DNA from: Bin25 sp965221765
GTDB lineage: Bacteria; Bacteroidota; Bacteroidia; Flavobacteriales; Flavobacteriaceae
Assembly (NCBI GenBank): GCA_965221765.1
Contig: OZ244911.1
Span: 1,984,001 to 2,048,000 of the forward strand
Direction: 5' to 3'
DNA: 64,000 bases
The notes beneath the pieces are model-generated. The model saw only the letters and a list, made by a program, of their open reading frames with translations. It made no database searches and was not told where the DNA came from. The stretch's first letter is position 1, and each line of letters opens with the position of its first letter. Position numbers and translations under genes: made by a program. Positions 25,676 through 34,804 of the stretch are shown piece by piece.

Positions 25676-26405
25676 TAAAATGGCCTTGATTACCGGAGGG
25701 AGTCGTGGAATCGGTCGCGGAATCGTCAAGTCGTTTGTTGAGCAAGGAGCTCATGTCGCATTTACCTATCAAACGAATCAACAAGCTGCCGATGAATTAG
25801 TTAAGGAATTGAGTTCTACTTCAGATCAAACCATAAAAGCCTATCAATCCAACGCTTCAAATTTTCAACAAACTCAAGAATTAGTATCACGTATTCTCAA
25901 AGATTTTGATGGATTGGATGTATTGGTAAATAATGCTGGTATTACAAAAGATAATTTGCTACTACGTATGGAAGAATCTGATTTCGATCAAGTTTTAGAA
26001 GTAAATTTAAAGTCTGTATTTAACAATACCAAAGCCATATTGAGAACATTTTTAAAGCAACGAAAAGGAGCTATTATTCATATCAGTTCCATCATTGGAC
26101 TTCAAGGAAATGCTGGGCAAGCCAACTATGCTGCTTCAAAAGCGGGGATTATCGGATTTAGTAAATCATTAGCTCAAGAATTGGGATCACGAAATATTAG
26201 AAGCAATGTGATTGCTCCTGGTTTTATTGAAACAGATATGACTAGTGAATTACTTGAACAAGCGACAAAGGCTTTAACCAATCGCATTGCTTTAAAGCGA
26301 ACTGGAAAAGCGATTGATGTTGCTAATGCCGCTGTCTTTTTAGCATCTGAATTATCTTCTTATATTACTGGTCAAGTATTAGTAGTTGATGGAGGAATGA
26401 ATTAA
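25662..26405 (+). CDS. fabG: 3-oxoacyl-ACP reductase
   Basis: 247 residues from the ATG that overlaps the sucD stop by 14 bases. Longer in-frame versions run back into sucD and are rejected. It reduces 3-ketoacyl-ACP with NADPH in fatty acid synthesis. Short-chain dehydrogenase motifs are complete: ALITGGSRGIGRGIVKSF (about residues 8-25), VLVNNAGITKDN (about 85-96), the serine in IIHISSIIG, and the catalytic YAASKAGIIGFSK (about 153-165), then the ending YITGQVLVVDGGMN. A fatty-acid role is supported by the nearby fabZ fusion. Confidence 0.92.
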   Translation: MLLNNKMALITGGSRGIGRGIVKSFVEQGAHVAFTYQTNQQAADELVKELSSTSDQTIKAYQSNASNFQQTQELVSRILKDFDGLDVLVNNAGITKDNLLLRMEESDFDQVLEVNLKSVFNNTKAILRTFLKQRKGAIIHISSIIGLQGNAGQANYAASKAGIIGFSKSLAQELGSRNIRSNVIAPGFIETDMTSELLEQATKALTNRIALKRTGKAIDVANAAVFLASELSSYITGQVLVVDGGMN

Positions 26406-26443
26406 TCAAAACAAATAAAATTTTATAAACTATTTACAGTATC

Positions 26444-27262
26444 ATGGATAAATTACCAAAGATTGGTCTGCCGTTAATATTAGGACTTATCGTACTCATT
26501 ATTTTTATTGCCAAATCATCCGTAAATATTGGTTATGGAGAAGCTGGTGTATTATTTAGAACCTTCGGTGGTGGTGTGGCCACAGACCGATTGCCGTTAG
26601 GAGAAGGATTTCATTTGATATTACCTTGGAACCGAGTGTACGTGTATAATGTCAAGCAACAAGAAATTTTCGAAGGAAAAATGCAAGTGCTATCTTCAAA
26701 TGGATTAGAGATTTCTTTAGATGTCTCTGTATTGTTTCAACCAAGTTATGAAAGTCTTGGTCGATTGCATCAAGAAAAGGGGGAAAATTATGTCAATGTG
26801 GTGTTGATTCCTCAAATCAGAGCAGTTGCTCGCTCGGTCGTAGGGCGATACACACCAGAACAACTATATTCAACGAAAAGAGATGCTATTCAAAATGAAA
26901 TATTTGATGAAACCAAGGCCAATGTGGAATCACAACATATTCAGTTAAATGCGGTACTAGTCCGTGATGTGACATTGCCTACCGCCATCAAGGAAGCGAT
27001 TGAACGAAAATTAAAGCAAGAACAAGAGGCTTTAGAATATGAATTTAGGATTGCCAAAGAGATGCAAGAAGCTGAACGAAGAAGAATCGAAGCCGAAGGA
27101 AAAGCCAATGCCAACAGAATTCTCAATGCATCGCTCACCAATAATATTTTAAGAGATAAAGGCGTAGAGGCCACTATGAAATTAGCGGAATCTCCAAATT
27201 CAAAAATTGTGATCGTCGGTTCAGGTGAAGATGGTTTGCCATTGATTTTAGGTAATAATTAA
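26444..27262 (+). CDS. Prohibitin-like SPFH/Band 7 membrane protein
   Basis: 272 residues. One N-terminal membrane anchor (LPLILGLIVLIIFIAKSS, about residues 9-26) is followed by an SPFH domain (YGEAGVLFRTFGG, LSSNGLEISLDVSVLFQPSY). A long coiled coil runs EAIERKLKQEQEALEYEFRI through AEGKANANRIL (about 185-230). Such proteins form ring-like membrane assemblies that act as scaffolds or protease partners. No client is indicated by its neighbours. It ends the housekeeping block. Confidence 0.9.
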   Translation: MDKLPKIGLPLILGLIVLIIFIAKSSVNIGYGEAGVLFRTFGGGVATDRLPLGEGFHLILPWNRVYVYNVKQQEIFEGKMQVLSSNGLEISLDVSVLFQPSYESLGRLHQEKGENYVNVVLIPQIRAVARSVVGRYTPEQLYSTKRDAIQNEIFDETKANVESQHIQLNAVLVRDVTLPTAIKEAIERKLKQEQEALEYEFRIAKEMQEAERRRIEAEGKANANRILNASLTNNILRDKGVEATMKLAESPNSKIVIVGSGEDGLPLILGNN

Positions 27263-27715
27263 ATTCTATTCCCACGTATATTTTGAATAGGTAAAGTTTT
27301 ATTCAAAAGGTAAGGCATGCGATAGTATCAAAAATGATTGTTGTGTTCGGCATACCCAAACATCAATAGGTTTTGATATCCAATTTGATAAAGTGATTGG
27401 ATGTTCTGATTGGTGAATTAATCAAAGCTAATGAGCATGTTATGACTTTAAGACAATTGACAAAGAATTACTATCTGCTTTATAGGCTCTCTTTTCTCAG
27501 TTGGCATTATATTCGTTTTACGATGGAACCCTTTTGCGTTGAAAGTAGAGCCCTCTAAAATGAAAAAAATAAATCATGACTAATTATTTCATGAATTTCG
27601 TCACATAACCATGGAAGTAGTTGCTAAATATGCGTTGATGAGGGATGATGGGAGTTATCAGATAATTTTCTTCCACAGGATGCTGTGTTGTAGAATGCCT
27701 TACAAGAAATAACAA
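27263..27715. other. Gene-free stretch, probably decayed sequence
   Basis: All six frames are broken into short pieces. I see no RNA gene, no clear promoter for the following lipoprotein, and no recognisable transposase block. A possible left end for the remnant element ending at 29625 was sought here and not found. Confidence 0.4.
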
Positions 27716-29296
27716 ATGAATATAGAAAAACTACTTAATGGGAGTATTCTATTGATGGCTATTATGAGTTTGTCCTGTTCTAGTTCGGATACTGAAAACC
27801 CAACTGAGAAGATACAAGTCAACAATGGAATAAAAAAAACCGAATTACAAAATCAAGTATCAATCATTAAAGAAAAAATAACACTATTGAGGTTGGATTC
27901 AAACGCACTGCCCAAAGATAATGGGGGTGAGATTTATATGTTACAAACCCATTTAGAAAGCACTAACACAAGCATTCAAAATTTAGAAAACAAGATCAAC
28001 GAGCTATCCAATGAGGACAAAAAAGAATTGGATGCGTTAAAAGAGCAAGTAGAAGAATTAAGCCACATCATTGAAAAAATAGAGACGGAGTTGAAAAATT
28101 TGGTTCAACTTTTTGCTAATGATGAACGCTTGATAAAGCATGATAATGGCCTAACGATAATGCTCAAACCAAACCTATCAGAAGAGGAAAAAAAGAGTTT
28201 GGTAGGCAAAAAATTACGCTTTGAATTAGACAGATACACCATTGTTGATGAGAGCCTATTGAGGAGTATGATTGAAACGAACCAAGATGTTTCATTGGTG
28301 ATTACGTCTTTGGTTAAGGATATGAGTGAAATGTTTGAAAATGCCGAGAGATTTAACCAAGATATCGGCCATTGGGATATGAGTAATGTCATCGATATGA
28401 GTGCGATGTTTTATTATGCAAGGTCATTTAATCAAGATATTGGCCATTGGGATACTAGTAATGTAACGGATATGAGTTATATGTTTTATAAAGCAAGATC
28501 TTTTAACCAATCTTTGAATCAGTGGGATGTAAGTAATGTTACCACCATGAGTTATATGTTTACTGGAGATGATTCATTTAACCAATCTTTGAATCAGTGG
28601 GATGTGAGTAATGTAAAGGATATGAGTCATATGTTTGCTGAAACCAATTCATTCAATCAAAATATTGGTGAGTGGGATGTGAGTAATGTTACCACCATGA
28701 GTTATATGTTTAATCGAGCCATTTCATTTAACCAAGATATCAAGGATTGGGATGTGAGTCGCGTAACGAGTATGAATTATATGTTTGGTAATGCCATTTC
28801 ATTTAACCAAGATATTAGAGATTGGGATGTTAGCAGCGTAACGAATATGACAGGTATGTTTGCTGAGACCAACGCATTCAATCAAGATATCAAGGATTGG
28901 GATGTGAGTAGTGTATGGAGTATGGGTTATATGTTTCGTAATGCCACTTCATTCAATCAAGATATTGGTAGTTGGGATGTGAGTAGTGTTACCACTATGA
29001 GTTATATGTTTTATGGAGCCATTTCATTTAACCAAGATATCGGCCGTTGGGATACTAGTAATGTAACCATTATGTGGAATATGTTTGAGGATGCCCAAAC
29101 ATTCAACCAAGATATTGGCAATTGGGATGTGAGTAGTGTATGGTATATGGGTAGTATGTTTCACAATGCTAGTTCATTTAATCAAAATATAAGCCGTTGG
29201 AATGTAAGTAATGTAAGGGCTTGTAATGAATATTCTATCAATTCTAAACTAATTCTAGAATACCACCCAAAATTTAGTAGATGTAATCCAAATTAA
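27716..29296 (+). CDS. DUF285 (BspA-like) repeat surface lipoprotein
   Basis: 526 residues. A signal with lipobox (LLMAIMSLSCSSSD, cysteine at about 21) is followed by an E/K-rich coiled coil (about 40-125) and a short linker. Then come twelve repeats of about 25 residues with the pattern FNQDIxxWDVSNVTxMxxMF (about 205-505). DUF285 repeats occur in lipid-anchored or cell-wall surface proteins of host-associated and biofilm bacteria. They are thought to form a solenoid, so adhesion is a reasonable inference. The C-terminus (YHPKFSRCNPN) resembles that of the larger gene at 34805. Near-identical repeats at DNA level allow copy-number change by recombination. Confidence 0.88.
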   Translation: MNIEKLLNGSILLMAIMSLSCSSSDTENPTEKIQVNNGIKKTELQNQVSIIKEKITLLRLDSNALPKDNGGEIYMLQTHLESTNTSIQNLENKINELSNEDKKELDALKEQVEELSHIIEKIETELKNLVQLFANDERLIKHDNGLTIMLKPNLSEEEKKSLVGKKLRFELDRYTIVDESLLRSMIETNQDVSLVITSLVKDMSEMFENAERFNQDIGHWDMSNVIDMSAMFYYARSFNQDIGHWDTSNVTDMSYMFYKARSFNQSLNQWDVSNVTTMSYMFTGDDSFNQSLNQWDVSNVKDMSHMFAETNSFNQNIGEWDVSNVTTMSYMFNRAISFNQDIKDWDVSRVTSMNYMFGNAISFNQDIRDWDVSSVTNMTGMFAETNAFNQDIKDWDVSSVWSMGYMFRNATSFNQDIGSWDVSSVTTMSYMFYGAISFNQDIGRWDTSNVTIMWNMFEDAQTFNQDIGNWDVSSVWYMGSMFHNASSFNQNISRWNVSNVRACNEYSINSKLILEYHPKFSRCNPN

Positions 29297-29449
29297 ATCA
29301 GTACAAAAAACTACTTAATGACTTTATTTTTGTTAATGGCTGTTTTCGCAGCTAGTAAATACGAAAAAAACAATGATGATGTGTTATAAAGAATTACAAG
29401 GATAATTAAGCATTTTTAACTTTTCTAATTCACTAGCGAAAGCGAATCG
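29297..29449 (+). other. Decayed second copy of the lipoprotein signal region
   Basis: The stretch AAAAACTACTTAATG, followed by a TTGTTAATGGCTGTTTTCGC segment, resembles the signal-peptide DNA of the preceding gene (KLLNGSILLMAIMS). It is frame-broken here. It looks like the left-over start of a tandem paralogue. Confidence 0.35.
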
Positions 29450-29602
29450 ATGACAAAGAAGCGACCCAAAGAAAATTATCTTTTGAAAAACTGCCGAATC
29501 ATGAAAATATTCATTTAGAATCAGATCAAAAAGCATGATGTGATAGCAGAAGTATTTAAAAAAGTGAAATATCCCTTTCGATCAAAAAACAGAAATCAAT
29601 AA
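29450..29602 (+). pseudogene. Broken copy of the small right-end gene (copy C)
   Basis: It starts MTKKRPKE, shifts frame to KLPNHENIHLE, then shifts back to KHDVIAEVFKKVKYPF and a basic tail before TAA. From ATG to stop it is 153 bases, the same length as the copy at 852-1004. The core PNHENI-x-LE is shared with that copy. It is followed within 23 bases by a sequence resembling the element's right end. Confidence 0.5.
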
Positions 29603-29625
29603 TTCAAGATAAATCCATAAGCCCC
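29601..29625 (+). repeat. Possible third right terminal sequence
   Basis: Its last 16 bases (TAAATCCATAAGCCCC, 29610-29625) agree at about 13 positions with the end at 1023-1038 (TAAATACATAAATCCC). The outer part of the repeat is poorly kept and no matching left end was found. From here to the fucosidase gene (29626-29831) nothing else is seen. Confidence 0.35.
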
Positions 29626-29831
29626 GAATTTTTGATATAAAAAAACTTGATATGATACATTTAACCTCGTAGCGCGTTGATTCAGGAAGGTATTGAGTAA
29701 AACAATATATCCGCTTTACGAAAATGAAAAATTCAACTCAGAACGAAATAAAAACTATGCTGAAAGTCATGACAATAACCAATTTTGATGGCATATACTA
29801 ATCGATATAATTGAATATTCAAACTATTATT

Positions 29832-31487
29832 TCATTCTGATATCTTGACTTCCTTCAGATTCCCTTTGATACTGCCATATTCAGTTTTTAAAATAACTCG
29901 AAATTCATACTCTTTATTTTTTTCTAAAGATTCAATAGCCTTAACATTGAATTCGTTTGTTGTATTTATTGCAAACCAATCTGTTTTCTCCCAATCATCA
30001 TAATAAATACTTTCATGGAATCCCGGATAGATGCGATATTCAAAACGAACCAATACCTCATCAAAATCTTTAAAATCAATTACCTTTCCTTTGAAATAAG
30101 CTTGATCTTGATGTATTTCAGCATCCAATGTTTCAAAAGTTGGAGGAACATAGGTTGGTTCCACGCCGGTTAATTTAACCACTACAGGATTTGGCCAAAA
30201 ATTATTGTTATAAATTCTTTGGGCTCTTATAACCGATAAATGTAAGCCATCTTCTTTCTGAACAAAATAGGATTTGGGATCATTGTCTGGTTGATACTCA
30301 ACGACTAATCCATCATGACCTAAGACTTCAATTTTAGTGCTCTTAGTTGCTTTTATAGATTTTAAAACATAGCTTTTTCTTTTTCCTCTTTCCCATGATT
30401 CATGACCTGTTAAATGGATGTATACCGTTGATTCATCAATCGATTTAGTAAACCAAACATCTCCTTCGTTGCTGACCATCCAAGGCCGAACATTATAAAG
30501 AGATTCTTGATTCACAAACACCCATGCAGCCAATTCATAGAGCGGCTCTTGTTCTGTAATATCAAATTCACCATTGGGTTTAAGACTTAAATTAAGTAGT
30601 AGATTCCCTCCCTTGGCTCTCGTTTCGATTAACATTTTGATTTGTTTATTACCATCCTTTATGAATTTGTTTGTTGGCTTGTATTGCCACTGGTTATTAA
30701 TAGAAATAACCGATTCCCACGGCTGATCTATAATGATATCGGCTATGGTCTGTTCCGGTGATTCCATGGCGCCACGTGTGATAACCGTGTTGGGTTGCAA
30801 CTTCCATGTAATTTCTTTTGCAGGTGGCCAAAAACCTCCATCTAAGAACAAAATATCGATGTGGCCATAGTTTGTAAATAATTCCGTCATTTGATCTTTG
30901 ACAAACTGATCATATTCTTCACGAAAAGGGGCGGCGATACGATCTCGATCAACTCGCTTGACTAATGCTCCTTGTTTATCAACAAACCACCAATCCTCCG
31001 GGGAATAATAAAATCCTACCGCCAATCCATATTTTCGAGTTGCATCAACAAATTCTTTAACCACATCTTTTCCATAGGGTGTATTCATGATATTAAAATC
31101 TGTGGTTTTGGTATCCCACATACAAAAACCCGAATGATGCTTGGTAGTCAAGACAATGTATTTCATGCCAGCAAGTCTTGCAGTTCGTGCTATTTCATCA
31201 GCATCAAATCTTGTAGGATTAAATGTTTTGGGAAGCTCTTGATAATAGCGTTGACGATAATCTTCTGATGAGCCAACAATGCTATGACTGATTACGGTGC
31301 CCAGTTGACTATCGACACTCCAATGAATCATCATCCCCAATCCTAAATTTCGAAACCATTGTTCACGCTCGGGTAAGTTTAAATTATCTACAGAAGATTT
31401 TGAATCAGTAGTAATCTGGGCAATACCAAGGATTTGGAATCCAAATAAAACAGATAATGTATGGATAATAATTTTATTTCGAGCCAT
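29832..31487 (-). CDS. GH29 alpha-L-fucosidase, secreted
   Basis: 551 residues from the ATG at 31487 (MARNKIIIHTLSVLFGFQIL), which gives a clean signal peptide; an upstream in-frame ATG adds 30 unlikely residues. GH29 enzymes remove terminal alpha-L-fucose with retention. Family blocks are present: GLGMMIHWSVDSQLG, AGMKYIVLTTKHHSGFCMWD, YSPEDWW, and IDILFLDGGFWPP, with the likely nucleophile aspartate. A beta-sandwich C-terminal part follows. It acts in the periplasm or outside the cell on fucosylated glycans. A second, distant GH29 lies at 57930, so fucose-containing host or algal polymers are probably met. Confidence 0.9.
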   Translation of the reverse strand: MARNKIIIHTLSVLFGFQILGIAQITTDSKSSVDNLNLPEREQWFRNLGLGMMIHWSVDSQLGTVISHSIVGSSEDYRQRYYQELPKTFNPTRFDADEIARTARLAGMKYIVLTTKHHSGFCMWDTKTTDFNIMNTPYGKDVVKEFVDATRKYGLAVGFYYSPEDWWFVDKQGALVKRVDRDRIAAPFREEYDQFVKDQMTELFTNYGHIDILFLDGGFWPPAKEITWKLQPNTVITRGAMESPEQTIADIIIDQPWESVISINNQWQYKPTNKFIKDGNKQIKMLIETRAKGGNLLLNLSLKPNGEFDITEQEPLYELAAWVFVNQESLYNVRPWMVSNEGDVWFTKSIDESTVYIHLTGHESWERGKRKSYVLKSIKATKSTKIEVLGHDGLVVEYQPDNDPKSYFVQKEDGLHLSVIRAQRIYNNNFWPNPVVVKLTGVEPTYVPPTFETLDAEIHQDQAYFKGKVIDFKDFDEVLVRFEYRIYPGFHESIYYDDWEKTDWFAINTTNEFNVKAIESLEKNKEYEFRVILKTEYGSIKGNLKEVKISE

Positions 31488-31932
31488 GATGTATTTTAAA
31501 AGATTAGTTATTAATAATACGAAATTAACTACTTGTAAGGTTCTCCAACAACAAATGGGAGGATTATAGTGCATCAATTTACGAACTATCTTAATTTAAA
31601 ATGCAACTATTGAAGAGATATTAAAGAGTCAATTTTCAGAATCAGAGTCCGTCAAAATCGATACTCTCTAACCATAAGGAAAAAACGGTGATGAGATCTG
31701 CCGATAACATCGCTTTAGCCTCGGCTCTTTTTTATTATTGAAAATTCAAGTTTGGTAATATTAGGCCTAATTAATAAAAGATCCTAAGACTGATCATAGC
31801 GACAGAATCTGATTTCAAGTGCATGGTTGTTCATTTAGCTCAAGTGTATCATGCGCTTCACCGTTTATTGGAAAAATGCTAAGCTTATCGATTGATGGCA
31901 TATAGTTAATTTTTGAATTATTAATAATTCAA
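31488..31932. other. Gene-free stretch before an insertion sequence
   Basis: Short broken frames only. No promoter box of the TAnnTTTG type was found upstream of the fucosidase start. I see no RNA gene or repeat here. Confidence 0.4.
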
Positions 31933-32045
31933 GAGACCTTTGCCCTAAAATTTCGGTTTTTTGCTAAGATAAAGGGTTTGGGTCGAAATCTCTTTTTTTT
32001 ATTTGACCATTGGTTTTTATCATTTTTTTTTGGTCTATGGTACGC

Positions 32046-33000
32046 GTGATGAATCACTTCAAATCGTATGAATCCAACCCCATGCGTTTTTTGAATCTCC
32101 ATCAAGGGCGGAGTCGCACAACGACCCCACCGTTGTTCAATCAAGTCCATGACCTGATCGATTGGGAGCCCCTGGAGGCTTTATGGGTTGAAAACGATAC
32201 ATTGGGCAAAAAACAACGAGGCCAAAAGGCTGATCATCCGATGATTTTGTTGAATAGGCCACTCCTCTCTGTCGGGTTCCACCTCTGGGATGTTCGAACC
32301 CAAGAGTTCATTAAAGACCGCATCCGTTTCACGGCTTTTTGTGGTTTAGATAGGGAAGATGCCGTCCCCGATTACAGCAGGCGGTCTGGCTTTCGTTCGT
32401 CGTTGACGGCCAAAAAGCGCTATCAAAAGATCATGGAGCAAGTCCATGGACAACTCACCCAAAAGGCCGTGATCATTCAAGGCAGGGCGGTGGTGGATGC
32501 CTGCATCACCACCGGTCCCTTCATCCCCAAAAGTCAACCCAAAAAAATGGCTCAAGACCCAAAAGAAGACCAGCGTGAAGAGTCAGAACTTCAAGCTGAA
32601 CAGAGTTATGATGAAGAAAAATAGGAAGACCGTCCCAACGCCGACCATGAAGCCCGTTGGTTTAAAAAAAGGAAAAAGACGTACGATGGGTATAAACGGC
32701 CCATGGCCACCACCGAAAAAGGCTTGATTTTAGGGGGGGGGCATACGGTGGCTGCCAATGAACAGGACCGTCCAGAGGTCTCCAGCCTTTGATGGAAGGC
32801 CTTTGGGTCGAAGAACGACAACGAGTCTTGACCGAGCCACAGAAAGAACGAAACAACCCCATCAGTAAAGAACCTTGGGTGGTGGAACAGACCGTTGGTG
32901 GTTTGGCTCGCTGGTTCTAGGGTCAAGTGACCCGACTCAAGGGACTGGAAAAAGTCCATCATCAACCTATTTTGGAGTCGATGGCCTAGCATTGAAAGAG
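32046..33000 (+). pseudogene. IS5-family transposase, frameshifted
   Basis: The N-terminal region DLIDWEPLEALW is followed by LLSVGFHLWDVRTQEFIKDR, IRFTAFCGLDREDAVPDYS and the first catalytic block AVIIQGRAVVDACITTGP (about 32469-32520). The frame breaks near 32622. The next blocks are in another frame: DHEARWFKKRKKTYDGYKRP and GLILGGGHTVAANEQD, then more broken pieces with WVVEQTVGGLARWF. The LILGGGH block contains a G9 run that is in frame with its neighbours. Confidence 0.7.
32733..32741 (+). repeat. G9 tract inside IS5 transposase remnant
   Basis: Encodes three glycines in the block LILGGGHTVAAN of the second transposase domain. Unlike the other tracts it lies in a dead gene. Confidence 0.8.
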
Positions 33001-33240
33001 ATCACCGAGTATGATGGCTCTCATGCCAACTTAAAAAGGGAGATGATCGAAAAAGAAGTTCTCAAAGCCGTATTCGGCTCAACCATGAGGGGAAAAAGGA
33101 GCCAAAGAGGCCAAAATCAGAAAAATAGCGTGATTTTTTGGAAGAAAATCACATCGAATGAGAGACTCAATGGCTGAAAAGAAAAAATAATTTCCCCATC
33201 ACACCCCATTTTTTTTGATTTTGCATTATTCAAAGGTCTC

Positions 33241-33505
33241 TTCAAAATACCTCGGATCAATAACTACATCAATGGGCTATTGGATATATGAGTTCAAGCC
33301 TATGCTACAGGAAAATATTTTATCATCTTCATTTGATGACCAAAGAAAGATCGCTTCGCCAGTAGATTGCCCAATAGTATCTCTGCCCGGGATTAAATTT
33401 GCGGAGGAAAATCAAAGGTAGAATCCTCAAGCAATGCAACAATCCCACGTATTAGCTGTGAACGGTCATATCACTTGGTATACCGATTTCATGATACATT
33501 GTCCT
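33241..33505. other. Short stretch between two insertion sequences
   Basis: A 68-codon frame (33215-33421) starts inside the IS end and has no recognisable similarity. I treat it as chance. No other signal was seen. Confidence 0.3.
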
Positions 33506-34622
33506 TATACTAACATGCTTTCTGAATTATATCTCTAATGTGCGGGAAGTTTGTTAAGGATGTCAATCTTTTTCCGTATCTAGCCATCGCTTTTAACCAA
33601 TGAGCTAACTGTTTTTCCAAATCTTCTAGCGTTTCAAACAGTTGGTGGTCTAGAAATTTTTCTCGAACCTCCACCCATATCGGCTCCACAAGGTGGAGTT
33701 CTAGACTATCGGTTGGTGGTTCGGTCAAAGCGATGTTTTCGGGGATCTTGAAGTCTTTCGATAGTTGCCATCGGGCTTGGTCCACTTGCATGATGATTTG
33801 ATCATCTTGGAAATCCTTGGCTGCTTGCTCTGAAAAGAGATGCATCATTGGGTTATTGGCATCGGGCAGCATCCATGAGGTCGTTTTGGCTTTTTCAGGG
33901 CACACGAAAGGATAGGCGTACAAGGACTGGCGCACCACCTATTTGGCTACTTGGGGGCGGTCCCTTGGAGGACACCATGATTTTCAAGGAATATTAAGGC
34001 GTCCAAACCGGCCCTCGTCTTGGAATCCAAAAAGAACTTGTTCTTGGTCCCATGGTTTCTCTTTGATGATGGCCTTCACTCGTTTCGGACATTTTTTTAA
34101 CGTCTTTTTGATGTTCCGGATCTTTTTGAGGATTGATGGGGGCAAGGAGCGACTTGTCGCCAATCATGACACTTCAAGAGTCTGTAGATTGCACTCTTAG
34201 CGACTTTCTGGACGATGTTTTCTTCAAAAGCCGCTTGGATGATGGCCGCAGTGACGATCTTTCCGGCGATCGCTAGTTGCCGAAAGCCTTCTAAAAACGT
34301 CTTTTCTTTTTCGAGAGACCAGTAACCTTACCTTCGGCCCCTGGTCTTTTGCTTTCAAAGATGTGGATCCCCTGCCGGTTATACGCCCACAATAACTGCT
34401 TGATGCGGTGTTTGGAAAGCGTACTATAAGCGGCCAATTGCTCGGTGGTTTGGGGTTTTTCCACTAGGCATTGATGATTACTTGAATCGGTCACACCCGC
34501 CAAAAACTTGGGCCTTTTCGGAGGAGTTGTTTTTACTCTTCTTCTGTCGCATGTGGCATCATTTTGATGTATCTTGCCATGAGAATTATTTTTTACAAAA
34601 TAATAATGTAGAACGCACTTTA
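33506..34622 (-). pseudogene. IS630-like transposase and element, copy 1
   Basis: Read leftward: an N-terminal helix-turn-helix region (TTEQLAAYSTLSKHRIKQLL, WAYNRQGIHIFESKRPG), then AIAGKIVTAAIIQAAFEENI, and the C-terminal DDE part with IIMQVDQARWQLSKDFKIPE and PIWVEVREKFLDHQLFETLE. Several frameshifts separate these blocks. The outer sequences match those of the copy at 38164-39220 in the opposite direction (AAAGTGCGTTCTACATTATT at one end, AGAAAGCATGTTAGTA at the other). The two copies therefore flank the large surface gene as inverted repeats. Confidence 0.75.
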
Positions 34623-34754
34623 ATATAAACACAGCAACAAGCCATCAGATTATCCCTAAAACGAGTGCTATCGTTATCGATTTCATGGAAAAAGCAAGCC
34701 CATGATGAAAATCACTAGGCCCACCCGAAAAAACAAGAACCATGACTTGAAAAT

Positions 34755-34764
34755 GGGGGGGGGG
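34755..34764 (+). promoter_or_regulatory. G10 tract in the promoter spacer of the surface lipoprotein gene
   Basis: Ten G lie between a TTG (34747-34749, possible -33 element) and the -7 box at 34772. The spacer is now 22 bases. Bacteroidota promoters are usually near 19-21, so gain or loss of G would tune promoter strength. The -33 assignment is tentative. Confidence 0.65.
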
Positions 34765-34771
34765 TACTGAT

Positions 34772-34779
34772 TATCTTTG
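34772..34779 (+). promoter_or_regulatory. -7 box (TATCTTTG) of the surface lipoprotein gene
   Basis: Perfect TAnnTTTG match 25 bases before the ATG, immediately downstream of the G10 tract. Confidence 0.65.
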
Positions 34780-34804
34780 CAAAGATTTACTTGAATTCCT
34801 ATCG

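Larger units (their letters stand above)
31933..33240 (+). mobile_element. IS5-family insertion sequence with decayed transposase
   Basis: The ends are inverted: GAGACCTTTG at the left and CAAAGGTCTC at the right, 1308 bp apart, flanked on both sides by TTCAA. The transposase inside is broken, so the copy cannot move by itself. Its base composition is richer in G and C than the neighbouring housekeeping genes, pointing to acquired DNA. Confidence 0.75.

Noticed and set aside
28340..29230. CRISPR-like array
   Set aside because: The repeats are coding, about 75 bp apart without unique spacers, and give regular FNQDI-WDVSNVT-M protein repeats.
31700..31745. Rho-independent terminator at AGCCTCGGCT followed by T residues
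   Set aside because: The loop would be only two bases and the stem four pairs; too weak to support.
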